From Sphingobacteriales bacterium (GTDB lineage: Bacteria; Bacteroidota; Bacteroidia; Chitinophagales; CAIOSU01): 64,000 nucleotides of DNA. The position numbers and the translations under genes are program-made. The notes below the pieces were generated by a model. The model was not told where the DNA came from, ran no database searches, and worked only from the letters and a program-made list of their open reading frames with translations. Positions 36,900 through 47,375 of this stretch are shown here, in pieces (positions within the stretch are counted from its first letter, which is position 1; each line of letters opens with the position of its first letter). The stretch spans positions 1-64,000 of the forward strand of contig JAIXUD010000014.1 in assembly GCA_027483645.1 (NCBI GenBank), read 5' to 3'.

Positions 36900-37414
36900 T
36901 TGCGGTCTTTTTGCACTTTATATACACCTAAACTCTCGCCGTTGATGGTTATTTGCAAAAAGTATACGCCATTGGCGAAGTCTTCTAGCGATAGTTCCAT
37001 CTCGGCATTAGCTGCGTTGGGCTGCCACAAGTCAGTCTGCATCAATTGCCCTAGGGTATTGAACAGGCTTACCTGCACAGCCTTATCAACAGGCTTGCTA
37101 AGCTTTATACGGATGATACCGCTGGTTGGGTTTGGGAAAACCGTAAAAACTGGGGAAATATCTTTAGGTTGTTGGTTGATGCTGGTAGCCTTAAGGGCTG
37201 GTGGTTGATGGAAACCTTGGGTAACGCTGAGGGTACTGCTTGCTTGGTAGGCGGTTTCTATTACGGTTTCGCCCAGTGTCCAAGCTACGCTATTGTTTGC
37301 TGATTGATAGTAATCGCCAGCGGAAGCCCACACATCTTGAGACAATGATTGTGCATGGCTACCGAAGGCAACACCCAAGCAAAGCAACAATAGTGTGTAT
37401 AGGTTTACCATCAA
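36896..37414 (-). CDS. Small T9SS-sorted secreted protein
   Basis: A 172-residue protein: signal peptide ([15 protein letters not shown]), a short beta domain with [20 protein letters not shown] and TQGFHQPPA, and a T9SS type A sorting domain ([20 protein letters not shown] to [10 protein letters not shown]). The 'WtlGE...TQGFHQP' core is common in small Bacteroidota surface proteins. It is encoded first in a two-gene unit; its TGA overlaps the ATG of the collagen-like gene. The order suggests it is made in equal measure with the fibre and may anchor or export it, but this is inference. Start: the first of two adjacent ATG codons. Confidence 0.82.
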   Translation of the reverse strand: MMVNLYTLLLLCLGVAFGSHAQSLSQDVWASAGDYYQSANNSVAWTLGETVIETAYQASSTLSVTQGFHQPPALKATSINQQPKDISPVFTVFPNPTSGIIRIKLSKPVDKAVQVSLFNTLGQLMQTDLWQPNAANAEMELSLEDFANGVYFLQITINGESLGVYKVQKDRN

Positions 37415-37482
37415 TCAAACCGTTAATAGCGGTAAAATAGCTTGAAATAAAACAAAAGTCAAGTAATTTGAAGGATGGTACC

Positions 37483-38121
37483 TCAATGGGCTGAATCAAG
37501 TGCTCTCAAATGCTCTATATCATTAAAGCCTACAAGCTTAAACTCGTTCCCAATTTGATGTAGCTTGTACACCGACAGGTTGGTGTGCGGAAACTCGTCC
37601 ATCTTGCTTAGCGGCAGGTTGAGCATGGTGCACAACATAGAGCGGATGGCCCTGCCATGCGAGCAAATGAGAATGTGCTTTTCATGTTTGACCAACACCG
37701 TATCCAAAAAATCCCGCTGCCTTAGTTGCAACTCCAGTGGGCTTTCGCCACCGGGTATTTTATCTTCCCAAAAGCCCTCTTTCCATCGGGTGGTAATGCG
37801 CAAGTACTCCTCTACCAGTTTTGGATCGCCGCCTTTGCCCTCGTGATGGCCCCAGTCAATTTCATCCAACCCGGCATGTTGCAGCAGCTGGTAGCCCGCT
37901 TCAGCAAAAGGTGCCATAGTTTGCTGGGTGCGGATAAGGGTAGAGGTGAAAATGTGGTCGAACTGTTGCGCCTTGTAATGCTCAAAAAATGCCCTTGCCT
38001 GGGCTATACCCCGTGCATTGAGCTCTGAGTTTACCCCACGGCCCTGCACTATGCCCTTTCGGTTGTAGTCCGTTTCGCCATGCCTTACCAGCAGTATTTC
38101 TTTATCAGGTTGTTTCACCAT
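37483..38121 (-). CDS. Histidine phosphatase family protein
   Basis: A 212-residue histidine phosphatase/phosphoglycerate-mutase superfamily member. The catalytic RHG motif is near the start (LLVRHGETDYNRKGIVQGRG). Arg in FTSTLIRTQQTM, Glu in GLDEIDWGHHEG and His in ILICSHGRAIRSM complete the catalytic pocket. It could be a phosphatase of small metabolites such as alpha-ribazole phosphate or fructose-2,6-bisphosphate; the substrate cannot be read from sequence. The start at ATG 38121 gives a 36-base gap to the divergent menF gene, so the two share a very small promoter region. Confidence 0.85.
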   Translation of the reverse strand: MVKQPDKEILLVRHGETDYNRKGIVQGRGVNSELNARGIAQARAFFEHYKAQQFDHIFTSTLIRTQQTMAPFAEAGYQLLQHAGLDEIDWGHHEGKGGDPKLVEEYLRITTRWKEGFWEDKIPGGESPLELQLRQRDFLDTVLVKHEKHILICSHGRAIRSMLCTMLNLPLSKMDEFPHTNLSVYKLHQIGNEFKLVGFNDIEHLRALDSAH

Positions 38122-38157
38122 AGCTTTATCATGTAAAGATAACCAAAACCCGCCATC

Positions 38158-39243
38158 GTGAGCAGCGCCGCCGTTAATGAATTGCTTCAACAATTACCCC
38201 AAATAGTTGCTCATAAATCATTGGTTTTATATCGATTGCCATATGCTACCGATACCAATTTGTTAATAGGCGATGCTCAAGAAATACATTCATTGATAGA
38301 GGCGCTTGGTAACGAAGGGTTTGCTTTTACCCCTGCTGAGACTAGCCATGGACATAAACCGTACCTAATCATTCCTGACTCAACATTGCAGATTGAAGCT
38401 ATGGATAAGGTTCAATTTCCGTCGTTTCAAACTATAGTAAGCAATACGAGTCCCATCATTTCTTCGCAAGCCGAATACCTTGCCCAAGCCAATCTAGTAA
38501 TAGCTGCAATTAAATCAGGAGGCTTAGAGAAAGCTATTTTATCTCGAATCAAAAAACATGAAATCGGTAGTTTCAATCCTTGGGAAACCTACAAAGAGCT
38601 TTGTGCTGCTTACCCCGCGGTAATGGTTTATTGGGTGTCGATACCAGGAGTTGGCACTTGGATAGGCGCCACTCCCGAAACGCTCATTAAATTGGTTGAT
38701 GGCCAAGCAGAAACTATAGCCTTGGCGGGTACCCAAAAAGATTTAGGCAATAATTTGGAAAATGTAGCATGGGGCGAAAAAGAGCAGCAAGAGCAGGCGA
38801 TAGTAAGCGATAATATTCAAAGCTTGATAAACGAATATTACCCTGCCGAGAGCATAGACGTGGATGGCCCCAAAACCACCAGCACTGGTGCACTGCTTCA
38901 CCTTGCTACCACCTTCCGTTGGCCTGCAAAGCAGGATGTATCGGCATTGGAAGCATTTATTAAGTCACTGCACCCGACCCCTGCAATTGTAGGGCAACCA
39001 CGTGAAGCTGCCCTGAACTTAATTGCTGAAACAGAACCACAAGACCGTGCCTATTACACAGGCTTGCTAGGCCCAGTAAGCCGCAACGGATACACACATC
39101 TTTTTGTAAACCTGCGCTGCATGCAGGTATTCAATGATTACCTGGCCCTATATGTTGGTGGTGGCCTCACAGCAGCAAGCAACCCTGATGCCGAATGGCA
39201 AGAGACGGAGCTAAAGGCGCAGACGCTGTTGTCTGTTTTATAG
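38158..39243 (+). CDS. menF: Isochorismate synthase
   Basis: Chorismate-utilising enzyme converting chorismate to isochorismate for menaquinone (361 residues). Motifs of the family in order: LEKAILSRIKKHE, WIGATPETLIKL, IALAGTQK, EKEQQEQAIV, STGALLHLATTF, LHPTPAIVG and DRAYYTGLLGPV. The only start consistent with the frame is GTG 38158; an in-frame TAA lies at 38140. Bacteroidota use menaquinone, so a biosynthetic role is expected, but no other men gene is adjacent. Divergent from the histidine phosphatase gene. Confidence 0.9.
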   Translation: MSSAAVNELLQQLPQIVAHKSLVLYRLPYATDTNLLIGDAQEIHSLIEALGNEGFAFTPAETSHGHKPYLIIPDSTLQIEAMDKVQFPSFQTIVSNTSPIISSQAEYLAQANLVIAAIKSGGLEKAILSRIKKHEIGSFNPWETYKELCAAYPAVMVYWVSIPGVGTWIGATPETLIKLVDGQAETIALAGTQKDLGNNLENVAWGEKEQQEQAIVSDNIQSLINEYYPAESIDVDGPKTTSTGALLHLATTFRWPAKQDVSALEAFIKSLHPTPAIVGQPREAALNLIAETEPQDRAYYTGLLGPVSRNGYTHLFVNLRCMQVFNDYLALYVGGGLTAASNPDAEWQETELKAQTLLSVL

Positions 39244-39440
39244 CTTTGTAGCTAATAGCCTAGCAATAGCATTTCGCCAATAGTATTTTTGCAACAGCAC
39301 TATGTTGTACAAGTCATGTTAAAACGCGGCAACGCTAGGCATGTGTGTTTAGTATATATTCTCATTAAAATTTGGGGGGATGGTATGTGGAACAATTCTT
39401 TGAAAATATGCATTGAACCATTAACTAAACATTTTCTAGC

Positions 39441-39977
39441 ATGAAATACCTATTGTTGATTTTTGCTATTGGCATCTTATCATTTGCCGCTTGTAACCAA
39501 AACCAAGCTGGGGTGCCAAGCATGGCTGTTGCACCTAGTAATGCCAATTATGAAGTTGCCGATAGCGGCAAGGGCAAGTATGCGGTAACCAAAACGGATG
39601 AAGAGTGGAAGAAGGAGCTTACCCCTGAGCAATACCAAGTGCTGCGCAATAAGGGCACCGAGCGGCCTGGCAGCGGCCAGTACGACCAGCACTTTGAAAA
39701 GGGCTATTACATCTGCTCTGCTTGCAAGGCCAAGCTATTCAACTCCACTACCAAATTTGATGCGCATTGCGGTTGGCCAAGTTTCTTTGCCCCAGAGGAT
39801 AGTGCAGCTATCGAATACGTGGTAGACCGAAACCATGGTATGGTGCGCACAGAGGTGTTGTGCTCCAATTGTGGTGGCCATTTGGGCCACGTGTTTGATG
39901 ATGGCCCGGCCCCTACCGGGCAGCGCTACTGCATTAACTCAGTATCCATTGAGTTTGTGAAGACACCTGATAAATAG
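39441..39977 (+). CDS. msrB: Methionine-R-sulfoxide reductase MsrB, lipoprotein form
   Basis: Repairs oxidised methionine (R-sulfoxide). 178 residues with a lipoprotein signal (IGILSFAAC, lipidated Cys18), so it acts in the envelope. The SelR domain has both zinc CxxC pairs (YICSACKAKL and VLCSNCGGHLG), the substrate site GWPSFFAP and the catalytic cysteine in RYCINSVSI. The start is the ATG at 39441. It stands alone, followed by a bidirectional terminator. Confidence 0.95.
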   Translation: MKYLLLIFAIGILSFAACNQNQAGVPSMAVAPSNANYEVADSGKGKYAVTKTDEEWKKELTPEQYQVLRNKGTERPGSGQYDQHFEKGYYICSACKAKLFNSTTKFDAHCGWPSFFAPEDSAAIEYVVDRNHGMVRTEVLCSNCGGHLGHVFDDGPAPTGQRYCINSVSIEFVKTPDK

Positions 39978-39990
39978 AAAATCCTCCATA

Positions 39991-40027
39991 AAAAAGAAGC
40001 GCCCTGATTTCAGTGCGCTTCTTTTTT
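39991..40027. terminator. Bidirectional terminator between msrB and the next gene
   Basis: AAAAAGAAGCGC pairs with GCGCTTCTTTTTT around 12 bases. The A-run and T-run allow it to stop transcripts from both convergent genes. Confidence 0.88.
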
Positions 40028-40044
40028 ATGATTAAACTTGGTGC

Positions 40045-40875
40045 TTATTTCTGATAGTTGATGGTAATATAGCCCATAGCAATCAATACGTCTTTATCGG
40101 TAAATATATCGAAGGCATATTCCCCATTTTTCAAAAAATCGTACCTGAAATAGGGCCTATCCCATTCAGGTTCAATAGGGAAAGTTAGGGTTTCAATAAA
40201 TTCATCGTAGTCACCTGATGTAGAACTTTTTCGATAAACCTTTACCACTAGCTCTGTCGATTTCATTGCTTTGCCATTGTTTACTTGTACTTGCAAATAG
40301 CCGCCATCGCGGGATATGTTAAAAGTAGCGTCGGCATTTACGGGCTCATTACTTACCACATCTTCGCAGAAGATCACTTTTGAGTTGCTGTAATAGCCAG
40401 TACCGCTCGTATAATTGTTTAGATTAGTGGTACTGGTGTTTTTTGTTGGAGTGGTTGGAGTATTTTTCGGAGTTGAGGTTTTAAGGTTTACGGTTATAAT
40501 AGTCTCAGCCAATAACTTTTCCTCCATGGTGTATACACCGATTTTATAATTGCCTTCTTCTAAAAATTTCTGGTCGAGCACCACAAATTTCTTACCGCCG
40601 GTTTCCATTATTTCAGTTACATACTCTACGTAGGAGCCTTTTACTTCCTTATCAATGTAAAATGCCACCTGCGAAGGTACTGCGCCTCTGCTATTACCAT
40701 GGTTGTATAGTAGGTATATATTGCCGCCCGTTGAGGCAATCGTCCAAACCGCACCCTCACCAATTGGCTCTCCCGTGCTAGAGAAGTCTTCACACGCATA
40801 CACATTTTGGGCATACATCAAATTGATGCTGCTTGCCAAGGCCATAATTAGAAATAGGGAAAGAAACTTTTTCAT
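40045..40875 (-). CDS. Exported protein with two homologous domains
   Basis: A 276-residue protein with a signal peptide (MKKFLSLFLIMALASSINLMYAQ). Two similar beta domains, about residues 25-130 and 170-275, each start with '(V)(Y/I)..CED...' (YACEDFSSTGEPIGEGAVW and IFCEDVVSNEPVNADATF) and share a 'GG.i...nhG' strand. They are joined by a Thr/Pro-rich linker (KTSTPKNTPTTPTKNTSTTN). I do not recognise the family. The domain duplication and conserved cysteine in each half suggest a disulfide or ligand site. Convergent with msrB. Confidence 0.75.
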   Translation of the reverse strand: MKKFLSLFLIMALASSINLMYAQNVYACEDFSSTGEPIGEGAVWTIASTGGNIYLLYNHGNSRGAVPSQVAFYIDKEVKGSYVEYVTEIMETGGKKFVVLDQKFLEEGNYKIGVYTMEEKLLAETIITVNLKTSTPKNTPTTPTKNTSTTNLNNYTSGTGYYSNSKVIFCEDVVSNEPVNADATFNISRDGGYLQVQVNNGKAMKSTELVVKVYRKSSTSGDYDEFIETLTFPIEPEWDRPYFRYDFLKNGEYAFDIFTDKDVLIAMGYITINYQK

Positions 40876-41253
40876 ACTTCGGTATTTATAGTTTTCTAGT
40901 ATTTACGCTAAATTAATTAAAGCCTTTCAACAAAGCCCTTAAATGGGAAGCAATTATAAAGCACTAAGGCAAAAATACCCAACGCTCGGTACTAAATATC
41001 CCTATTTTGCTAAGGGCTATACGGTAGTACTGCTGATGTTGTAAGATTTTTGCCAAGTTCTTTTTTTTTACTAAAGCTTGTTGGTTTGGTAAGGTATTAT
41101 GCCAATGTTGTGCCAGTAAGGTATTGCAACTATTTATTTGAGGTCCTTAGCGCCAAAGTATACGGCCTGTGGGGTTATTGCAAGTTTATTCATGCATACC
41201 GTTGTTTTTTGCGCTATACATACTAGTAGCAAAAGCTATACAGCCTAAATAAG
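40876..41253. other. Intergenic region without recognised features
   Basis: About 380 bases between the exported protein gene and the rplI terminator. I see no open frame, hairpin or heptamer array worth naming here. Confidence 0.5.
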
Positions 41254-41282
41254 AAAAGGCCTCGCACAAGCGAAGCCTTTTC
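41254..41282 (-). terminator. Terminator of the rpsF-rpsR-rplI operon
   Basis: On the minus strand AAAAGGCTTCGC pairs with GCGAGGCCTTTT around a 4-base loop, then CTTATTT. It begins 21 bases after the rplI stop. Confidence 0.88.
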
Positions 41283-41302
41283 TATAATTGTATCATGTAA
41301 GC

Positions 41303-41749
41303 TTACTCAGCAAAAACCTCAAAGTTCAAGTCCACTTTCAAGTCCTTGTGAAGATCAATCACGGCTACAAAAGCACCCAGTGTTTTCACTTCTTCAGGCA
41401 TTTGGATTTTCTTGCGGTCGATTGGGATGCTCAGCTGTTTCTTGATTGCATCGGCCAATTGAAGGCTGGTAACCGTACCAAACAGTTTTTCGTTGGTACC
41501 GGCTTTAGCGCCCACCTTCACGGTAGCGGTTTTCAGTTTCTCAACAACTGTTTGCAGTTCTTTCATAATCTTATCCTCACGGCGGGCGTCCTGGCGTTTC
41601 AGGTCTTCCCAAGCCTTCTTGTTAGATGGGCTAGCAACCATGGCTAGGCCCTGAGGGATAAGAAAGTTGCGCCCGTAACCGGGTTTCACTTTCACCAGGT
41701 CATTTTTATCACCTAGCTTATCTACGTCTTGTATCAGGATTACTTCCAT
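41303..41749 (-). CDS. rplI: 50S ribosomal protein L9
   Basis: 148 residues, normal for L9. It starts MEVILIQDVDKLGDKNDLVK and contains the N-terminal rRNA-binding GYGRNFLIPQGLA. A long linking helix leads to the C-terminal domain (KLFGTVTSLQLADAIKKQ). Last gene of the three-gene ribosomal operon, 6 bases after rpsR. Confidence 0.97.
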   Translation of the reverse strand: MEVILIQDVDKLGDKNDLVKVKPGYGRNFLIPQGLAMVASPSNKKAWEDLKRQDARREDKIMKELQTVVEKLKTATVKVGAKAGTNEKLFGTVTSLQLADAIKKQLSIPIDRKKIQMPEEVKTLGAFVAVIDLHKDLKVDLNFEVFAE

Positions 41750-41755
41750 GTCGGC

Positions 41756-42022
41756 TTATTTTAAAAGGTCAGCTACGTAAGGCAAAATCGACAAGTGGCG
41801 AGCGCGTTTAACGGCGGTTGACACTTTGCGTTGGAATTTCAACGAGTTGCCGGTAAGGCGACGTGGCAAAATTTTGCCTTGCTCGTTGATGAATTTCAGC
41901 AAGAAATCACCATCCTTATAGTCAACGTGTTTGATACCGGCTTTCTTAAAGCGGCAGTATTTCTTTTTCTGAATGCCGATCTTAGGCGAGGTCAGAAATT
42001 TAATGTCTTTGTTCTGTGCCAT
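41756..42022 (-). CDS. rpsR: 30S ribosomal protein S18
   Basis: 88 residues. The core [38 protein letters not shown] and [18 protein letters not shown] is typical of S18. It lies between rpsF (5-base gap) and rplI, the usual order. Confidence 0.97.
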   Translation of the reverse strand: MAQNKDIKFLTSPKIGIQKKKYCRFKKAGIKHVDYKDGDFLLKFINEQGKILPRRLTGNSLKFQRKVSTAVKRARHLSILPYVADLLK

Positions 42023-42027
42023 CGATC

Positions 42028-42405
42028 TTAAGCTTTTTCAGTTTCTGCTGATTTGGAATCTTTTCTCTTCTTGCCGATTAACCCATTGCGTTTCTTGTCG
42101 TTGAACTCAGCTACAAATTTGTCCAATTTCACCGATAAGAAGCGCAGGATGTTTTCGTCCCTGCGGAAAGCCAACTCCAGCTTGTCGATCACGTCATTTT
42201 CGGCCTTAAATTCTACTGCATAGTAGAAGCCTGAGGTTTTCTTCTTGATAGGGTAGGCTAGTTGCCTCATTCCCCAGAAGTCCTCATGAACGATCTCCGC
42301 ACCATTGTTCTTCAATAAATCGATGTAACCGGATATCAATTGCTTGAGTTCCGCGTCCGTCAACACGGGAGTTACAATCACTGTTGTTTCGTACTGTTTA
42401 AGCAT
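42028..42405 (-). CDS. rpsF: 30S ribosomal protein S6
   Basis: 125 residues; starts [20 protein letters not shown] and contains [20 protein letters not shown], the S6 signature region. The C-terminal tail is basic and acidic-rich ([14 protein letters not shown]), as in other Bacteroidota. First gene of the operon; a good promoter lies 37 bases upstream. Confidence 0.97.
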   Translation of the reverse strand: MLKQYETTVIVTPVLTDAELKQLISGYIDLLKNNGAEIVHEDFWGMRQLAYPIKKKTSGFYYAVEFKAENDVIDKLELAFRRDENILRFLSVKLDKFVAEFNDKKRNGLIGKKRKDSKSAETEKA

Positions 42406-42441
42406 GTACTTGTTTTGCGGTTAAATAATTAAAACGGACTG

Positions 42442-42472
42442 CAAAGATAGGCTTCTTTTTGTAAACAAACAA
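42442..42472 (-). promoter_or_regulatory. Promoter of the rpsF operon
   Basis: On the minus strand: TTG (42472-42470), 20-base spacer, TATCTTTG (42449-42442), a full match to TAnnTTTG. Start codon 37 bases downstream. The same TATCTTTG is found before dnaB. Confidence 0.75.
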
Positions 42473-42480
42473 TTGTTTTA

Positions 42481-42592
42481 ATAGACCATGGACGAAGGAC
42501 GATGGACCATGGTTTTGCTTCAAAAAAGGAATTAGAAATAAGGAATTAGATCAAACAACTAATAACCAACCAACCAATAACCTATCAATTAA
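42481..42592. repeat. 7-bp-period arrays (CCATGGA, then AACCAAT types)
   Basis: TAGACCA, TGGACGA, AGGACGA and TGGACCA lead into TTTTGCTTCAA. Next comes a doubled GGAATTAGA unit, then CTAATAA, CCAACCA, ACCAATA and ACCTATC up to the stop codon of the following minus-strand gene. Different words follow each other while keeping a 7-base spacing. Confidence 0.75.
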
Positions 42593-43021
42593 CTACGGCA
42601 CTGCATTAAACTCAATACCTGAAATGGCGCCCAGAACGGTGTTACCGCCCGGACAGGAAAATACGGACACACGCATGGTATAGTTACCAGCTGGCAGCCA
42701 CATGGGCAAATAGTTGCTAACAACAAGCGCCGAACTGGAATTTGTATAATGGCATATCAAATGGTCGTTGATAAGTACACTAACGGTTGCATTATAATTT
42801 GGCCTAATGAAATTGGTCTTTTGGGTGCCATGCGCAGTCTCAATTTTCCATACTTTGCCAGTAGGAACCGTGATGGTCACATCCTGAAACTCATTACATA
42901 AAGTTGAGCTGGATACAAAACTGGTTTCTACAAAAAATACCCTATTGAACTGCAAGTTGCCTTGGGCAAAACCGGCAATGCTATAAGATATAAGTACTAT
43001 TAATATTATAATTTTATACAT
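42593..43021 (-). CDS. Small exported protein, paralogue 3 of the collagen-linked set
   Basis: A 142-residue exported protein (signal peptide IIILIVLISYSIAGFAQ), unknown family. It shares with the next two genes upstream the start of the mature protein (QGNLQFNRVFF), a 'VTVPTGKVWKIE' strand, an 'LPAGNYTMRV' strand and the end 'ISGIEFNAVP'. It looks like a small beta sandwich. Third in a run of three paralogues downstream of a collagen-like gene, 39 bases after the second. Confidence 0.75.
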   Translation of the reverse strand: MYKIIILIVLISYSIAGFAQGNLQFNRVFFVETSFVSSSTLCNEFQDVTITVPTGKVWKIETAHGTQKTNFIRPNYNATVSVLINDHLICHYTNSSSALVVSNYLPMWLPAGNYTMRVSVFSCPGGNTVLGAISGIEFNAVP

Positions 43022-43060
43022 AATAATATTCTGCTAAAAATATAGGATGCTATTACTTAA

Positions 43061-43480
43061 TCAAGGTACTACATTAAACTCTATAGCTGAAATACCACCG
43101 TAAAGCTCATTGATACTGCCGCTAGTACTCTGGTTGTAAATATACCTAATGGTATAAGTGCCCGCGGGCAACCAGATGGGAAAATTTGCAACATTGCCCG
43201 TACTGAAAATAATCTTTTTGTTGAGCATTACTGTTCCACTAGTTGAGAAACCAGGGTTGGGTGATGAACTATTTTGGAAGAAGCTAGCCATTACGGACTC
43301 TATCTTCCATACTTTTCCAGCAGGTACTGTAATGCTTTGCTCTGTAAATGGAGACGATATATTCGCAGGTAATACAATACTCTTTTCCAAGAAAATTACT
43401 TGGTTGAATTGTAGTTCGCCTTGGGCCTTGGCAGTAGCAAACATGGCCAACAGTAAGAAAATAATAATTAGTTGTTTCAT
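43061..43480 (-). CDS. Small exported protein, paralogue 2 of the collagen-linked set
   Basis: 139 residues; signal peptide (LIIIFLLLAMFATAKAQ). Same layout as its neighbours: GELQFNQVIFLEKS, ITVPAGKVWKIESV, WLPAGTYTIRYIYNQSTSG and GISAIEFNVVP. No catalytic motif and no T9SS domain. It starts 2 bases after the stop of paralogue 1, which indicates co-translation. Confidence 0.78.
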   Translation of the reverse strand: MKQLIIIFLLLAMFATAKAQGELQFNQVIFLEKSIVLPANISSPFTEQSITVPAGKVWKIESVMASFFQNSSSPNPGFSTSGTVMLNKKIIFSTGNVANFPIWLPAGTYTIRYIYNQSTSGSINELYGGISAIEFNVVP

Positions 43481-43482
43481 AT

Positions 43483-43902
43483 CTATGGTGTTACGTTAAA
43501 CTCAATAGCAGTAATAATACCGTGCACTTCGTTGGCATTGCCCGATGTGGAATTATCATGAACCAAGCGCAAAGTATAGGTGCCTGCGGGAAGCCACATG
43601 GGCATTGCATTAAAAACACGGCCCGTAATCTCTACCTTGTCAATCAACAACTCCGCTGTGCTGGAATAATTGGGGTTAGGTGATGTTTGATTACTGATGA
43701 AAGTAGCTGCTGCAGACTCCAGCTTCCAAACTTTACCGGCAGGCACAGTTATTACTTGCTCAATAAACTGATAGCTAATGTTAGGCGCAGGAGTAAAATT
43801 CATTTTGATGAATTTCGCTTGGTTGAATTGTAGTTCGCCTTGGGCTTGTACCGCAACGGATAACAAAACCAACAAAGACAACAGGGTGATTATTCTTTTC
43901 AT
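43483..43902 (-). CDS. Small exported protein, paralogue 1 of the collagen-linked set
   Basis: 139 residues; signal peptide (LLSLLVLLSVAVQAQ). GELQFNQAKFIKMNF, VITVPAGKVWKLESA, MWLPAGTYTLRLVHDNSTSG and ITAIEFNVTP match paralogue 2 position by position. It starts 12 bases after the collagen-like gene ends. The set may be capping or accessory subunits of the fibre, by position only. Confidence 0.78.
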   Translation of the reverse strand: MKRIITLLSLLVLLSVAVQAQGELQFNQAKFIKMNFTPAPNISYQFIEQVITVPAGKVWKLESAAATFISNQTSPNPNYSSTAELLIDKVEITGRVFNAMPMWLPAGTYTLRLVHDNSTSGNANEVHGIITAIEFNVTP

Positions 43903-43914
43903 TTTTACGTTTTT

Positions 43915-46428
<2,514 letters not shown>

Positions 46429-46441
46429 TTAGTTATTGTTT

Positions 46442-46559
46442 GGTCCACGGTCGACGGTCCACAGTCGACGGTAAATAAGGTTGTTAGTTATTGGTTATTG
46501 GTTTGTATTGTTCATTTCGCATTTAACATTTCTCATTTCTCATTTCTCATTTCTCATTT
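46442..46559. repeat. Three 7-bp-period arrays joined in register
   Basis: GGTCCAC, GGTCGAC, GGTCCAC and AGTCGAC (46442-46469), then AAGGTTG, TTAGTTA, TTGGTTA and TTGGTTT (46477-46504), then TTCATTT, CGCATTT, AACATTT and CTCATTT four times (46511-46559). The three word types follow each other with the 7-base register kept in nearly all steps. The array ends in the last codons of the next minus-strand gene. Confidence 0.9.
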
Positions 46560-46880
46560 AATTCGGATAGCTTTCAATTTATAAAACCCCTCGCTTTTAC
46601 CATCGCCAATCAGTTGCGCCTCGATGTTCCAGAAGGGCGCTACCCAAGTATACTTGCTTTCCAGCGTATCTGGCCCTTCCCAAGTGGTGCGCATGCTGTA
46701 GCCGCCGTTGCTATAGCTAAGGCTCACAAACTGCCAAGTTTGTCCTTCGGTAACGGTTACACTGCCACCTGCCAGCACAGTGAAACGCAGCGTGTCGCCC
46801 ACGGCTTGCTGCGCTGTGGCTTGGTTTGCCACGCCAACCGCCACTGCTATCATTAAAATTTTGAAAAACCTATGTAGCAT
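46554..46880 (-). CDS. Small exported protein upstream of the collagen-like gene
   Basis: 108 residues; signal peptide (ILMIAVAVGVANQATAQ). A 'VTEGQTWQFVSLSYS' strand corresponds to 'VPAGKVWKLESAAAT' in the three paralogues downstream, and the ending LKAIRIK corresponds to their 'ITAIEFNV'. It is probably a distant fourth member of that set, on the other side of the fibre gene, 131 bases before it. Confidence 0.65.
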   Translation of the reverse strand: MLHRFFKILMIAVAVGVANQATAQQAVGDTLRFTVLAGGSVTVTEGQTWQFVSLSYSNGGYSMRTTWEGPDTLESKYTWVAPFWNIEAQLIGDGKSEGFYKLKAIRIK

Positions 46881-47118
46881 TTTTTAAAATGAGAGCACAA
46901 TTTAGTGAAGAGTATGGGTATTAGTGCCTCATGGGGTAGTAATATTTTAAGGGAAGTTTACATTCCCAAAGGTGGCTGGGGGAATCTTGTGATTTATTAA
47001 TTCGCATCTAGTACAGACGCAAATACACCAAACCTAATATCGAATTCTATAATTCTAAAATTGTGTAAAGTAATATCAGGCAGAGAACATCGATTCGTTT
47101 GTTACATGCCTTTTTTCT

Positions 47119-47215
47119 AACCACAAAGTGCACAAAGCAAAATCACAAAGAACACAAAGCCTGGATGATTTGCTTAGTGAACTTAGTGCCTTTTTTCTTA
47201 GTGTTCTTAGTGGTT
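47119..47215. repeat. ACCACAAAG palindromic element, copy 1
   Basis: AACCACAAAGTGCACAAAG... on the left faces ...CTTAGTGTTCTTAGTGGTT on the right, an imperfect palindrome of about 97 bases whose arms are built of (A/C)ACAAAG units. A second copy is at 55698-55795. Otherwise the gap 46881-47375 shows nothing I can name. Confidence 0.75.
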
Positions 47216-47375
47216 ACCTGTCTTACAATGTTAATAATATAATGGGCAGCATTTGTCGAAGGGCTTATTCAGACCCCCAACAACTAATAACCCACCCCAA
47301 CAACTGGATATTCCGCCACGTATGGTTAAATTTGCCCAGCGGCTATTTTGCTGCGCGCCTATTTATAGTTGCTTC

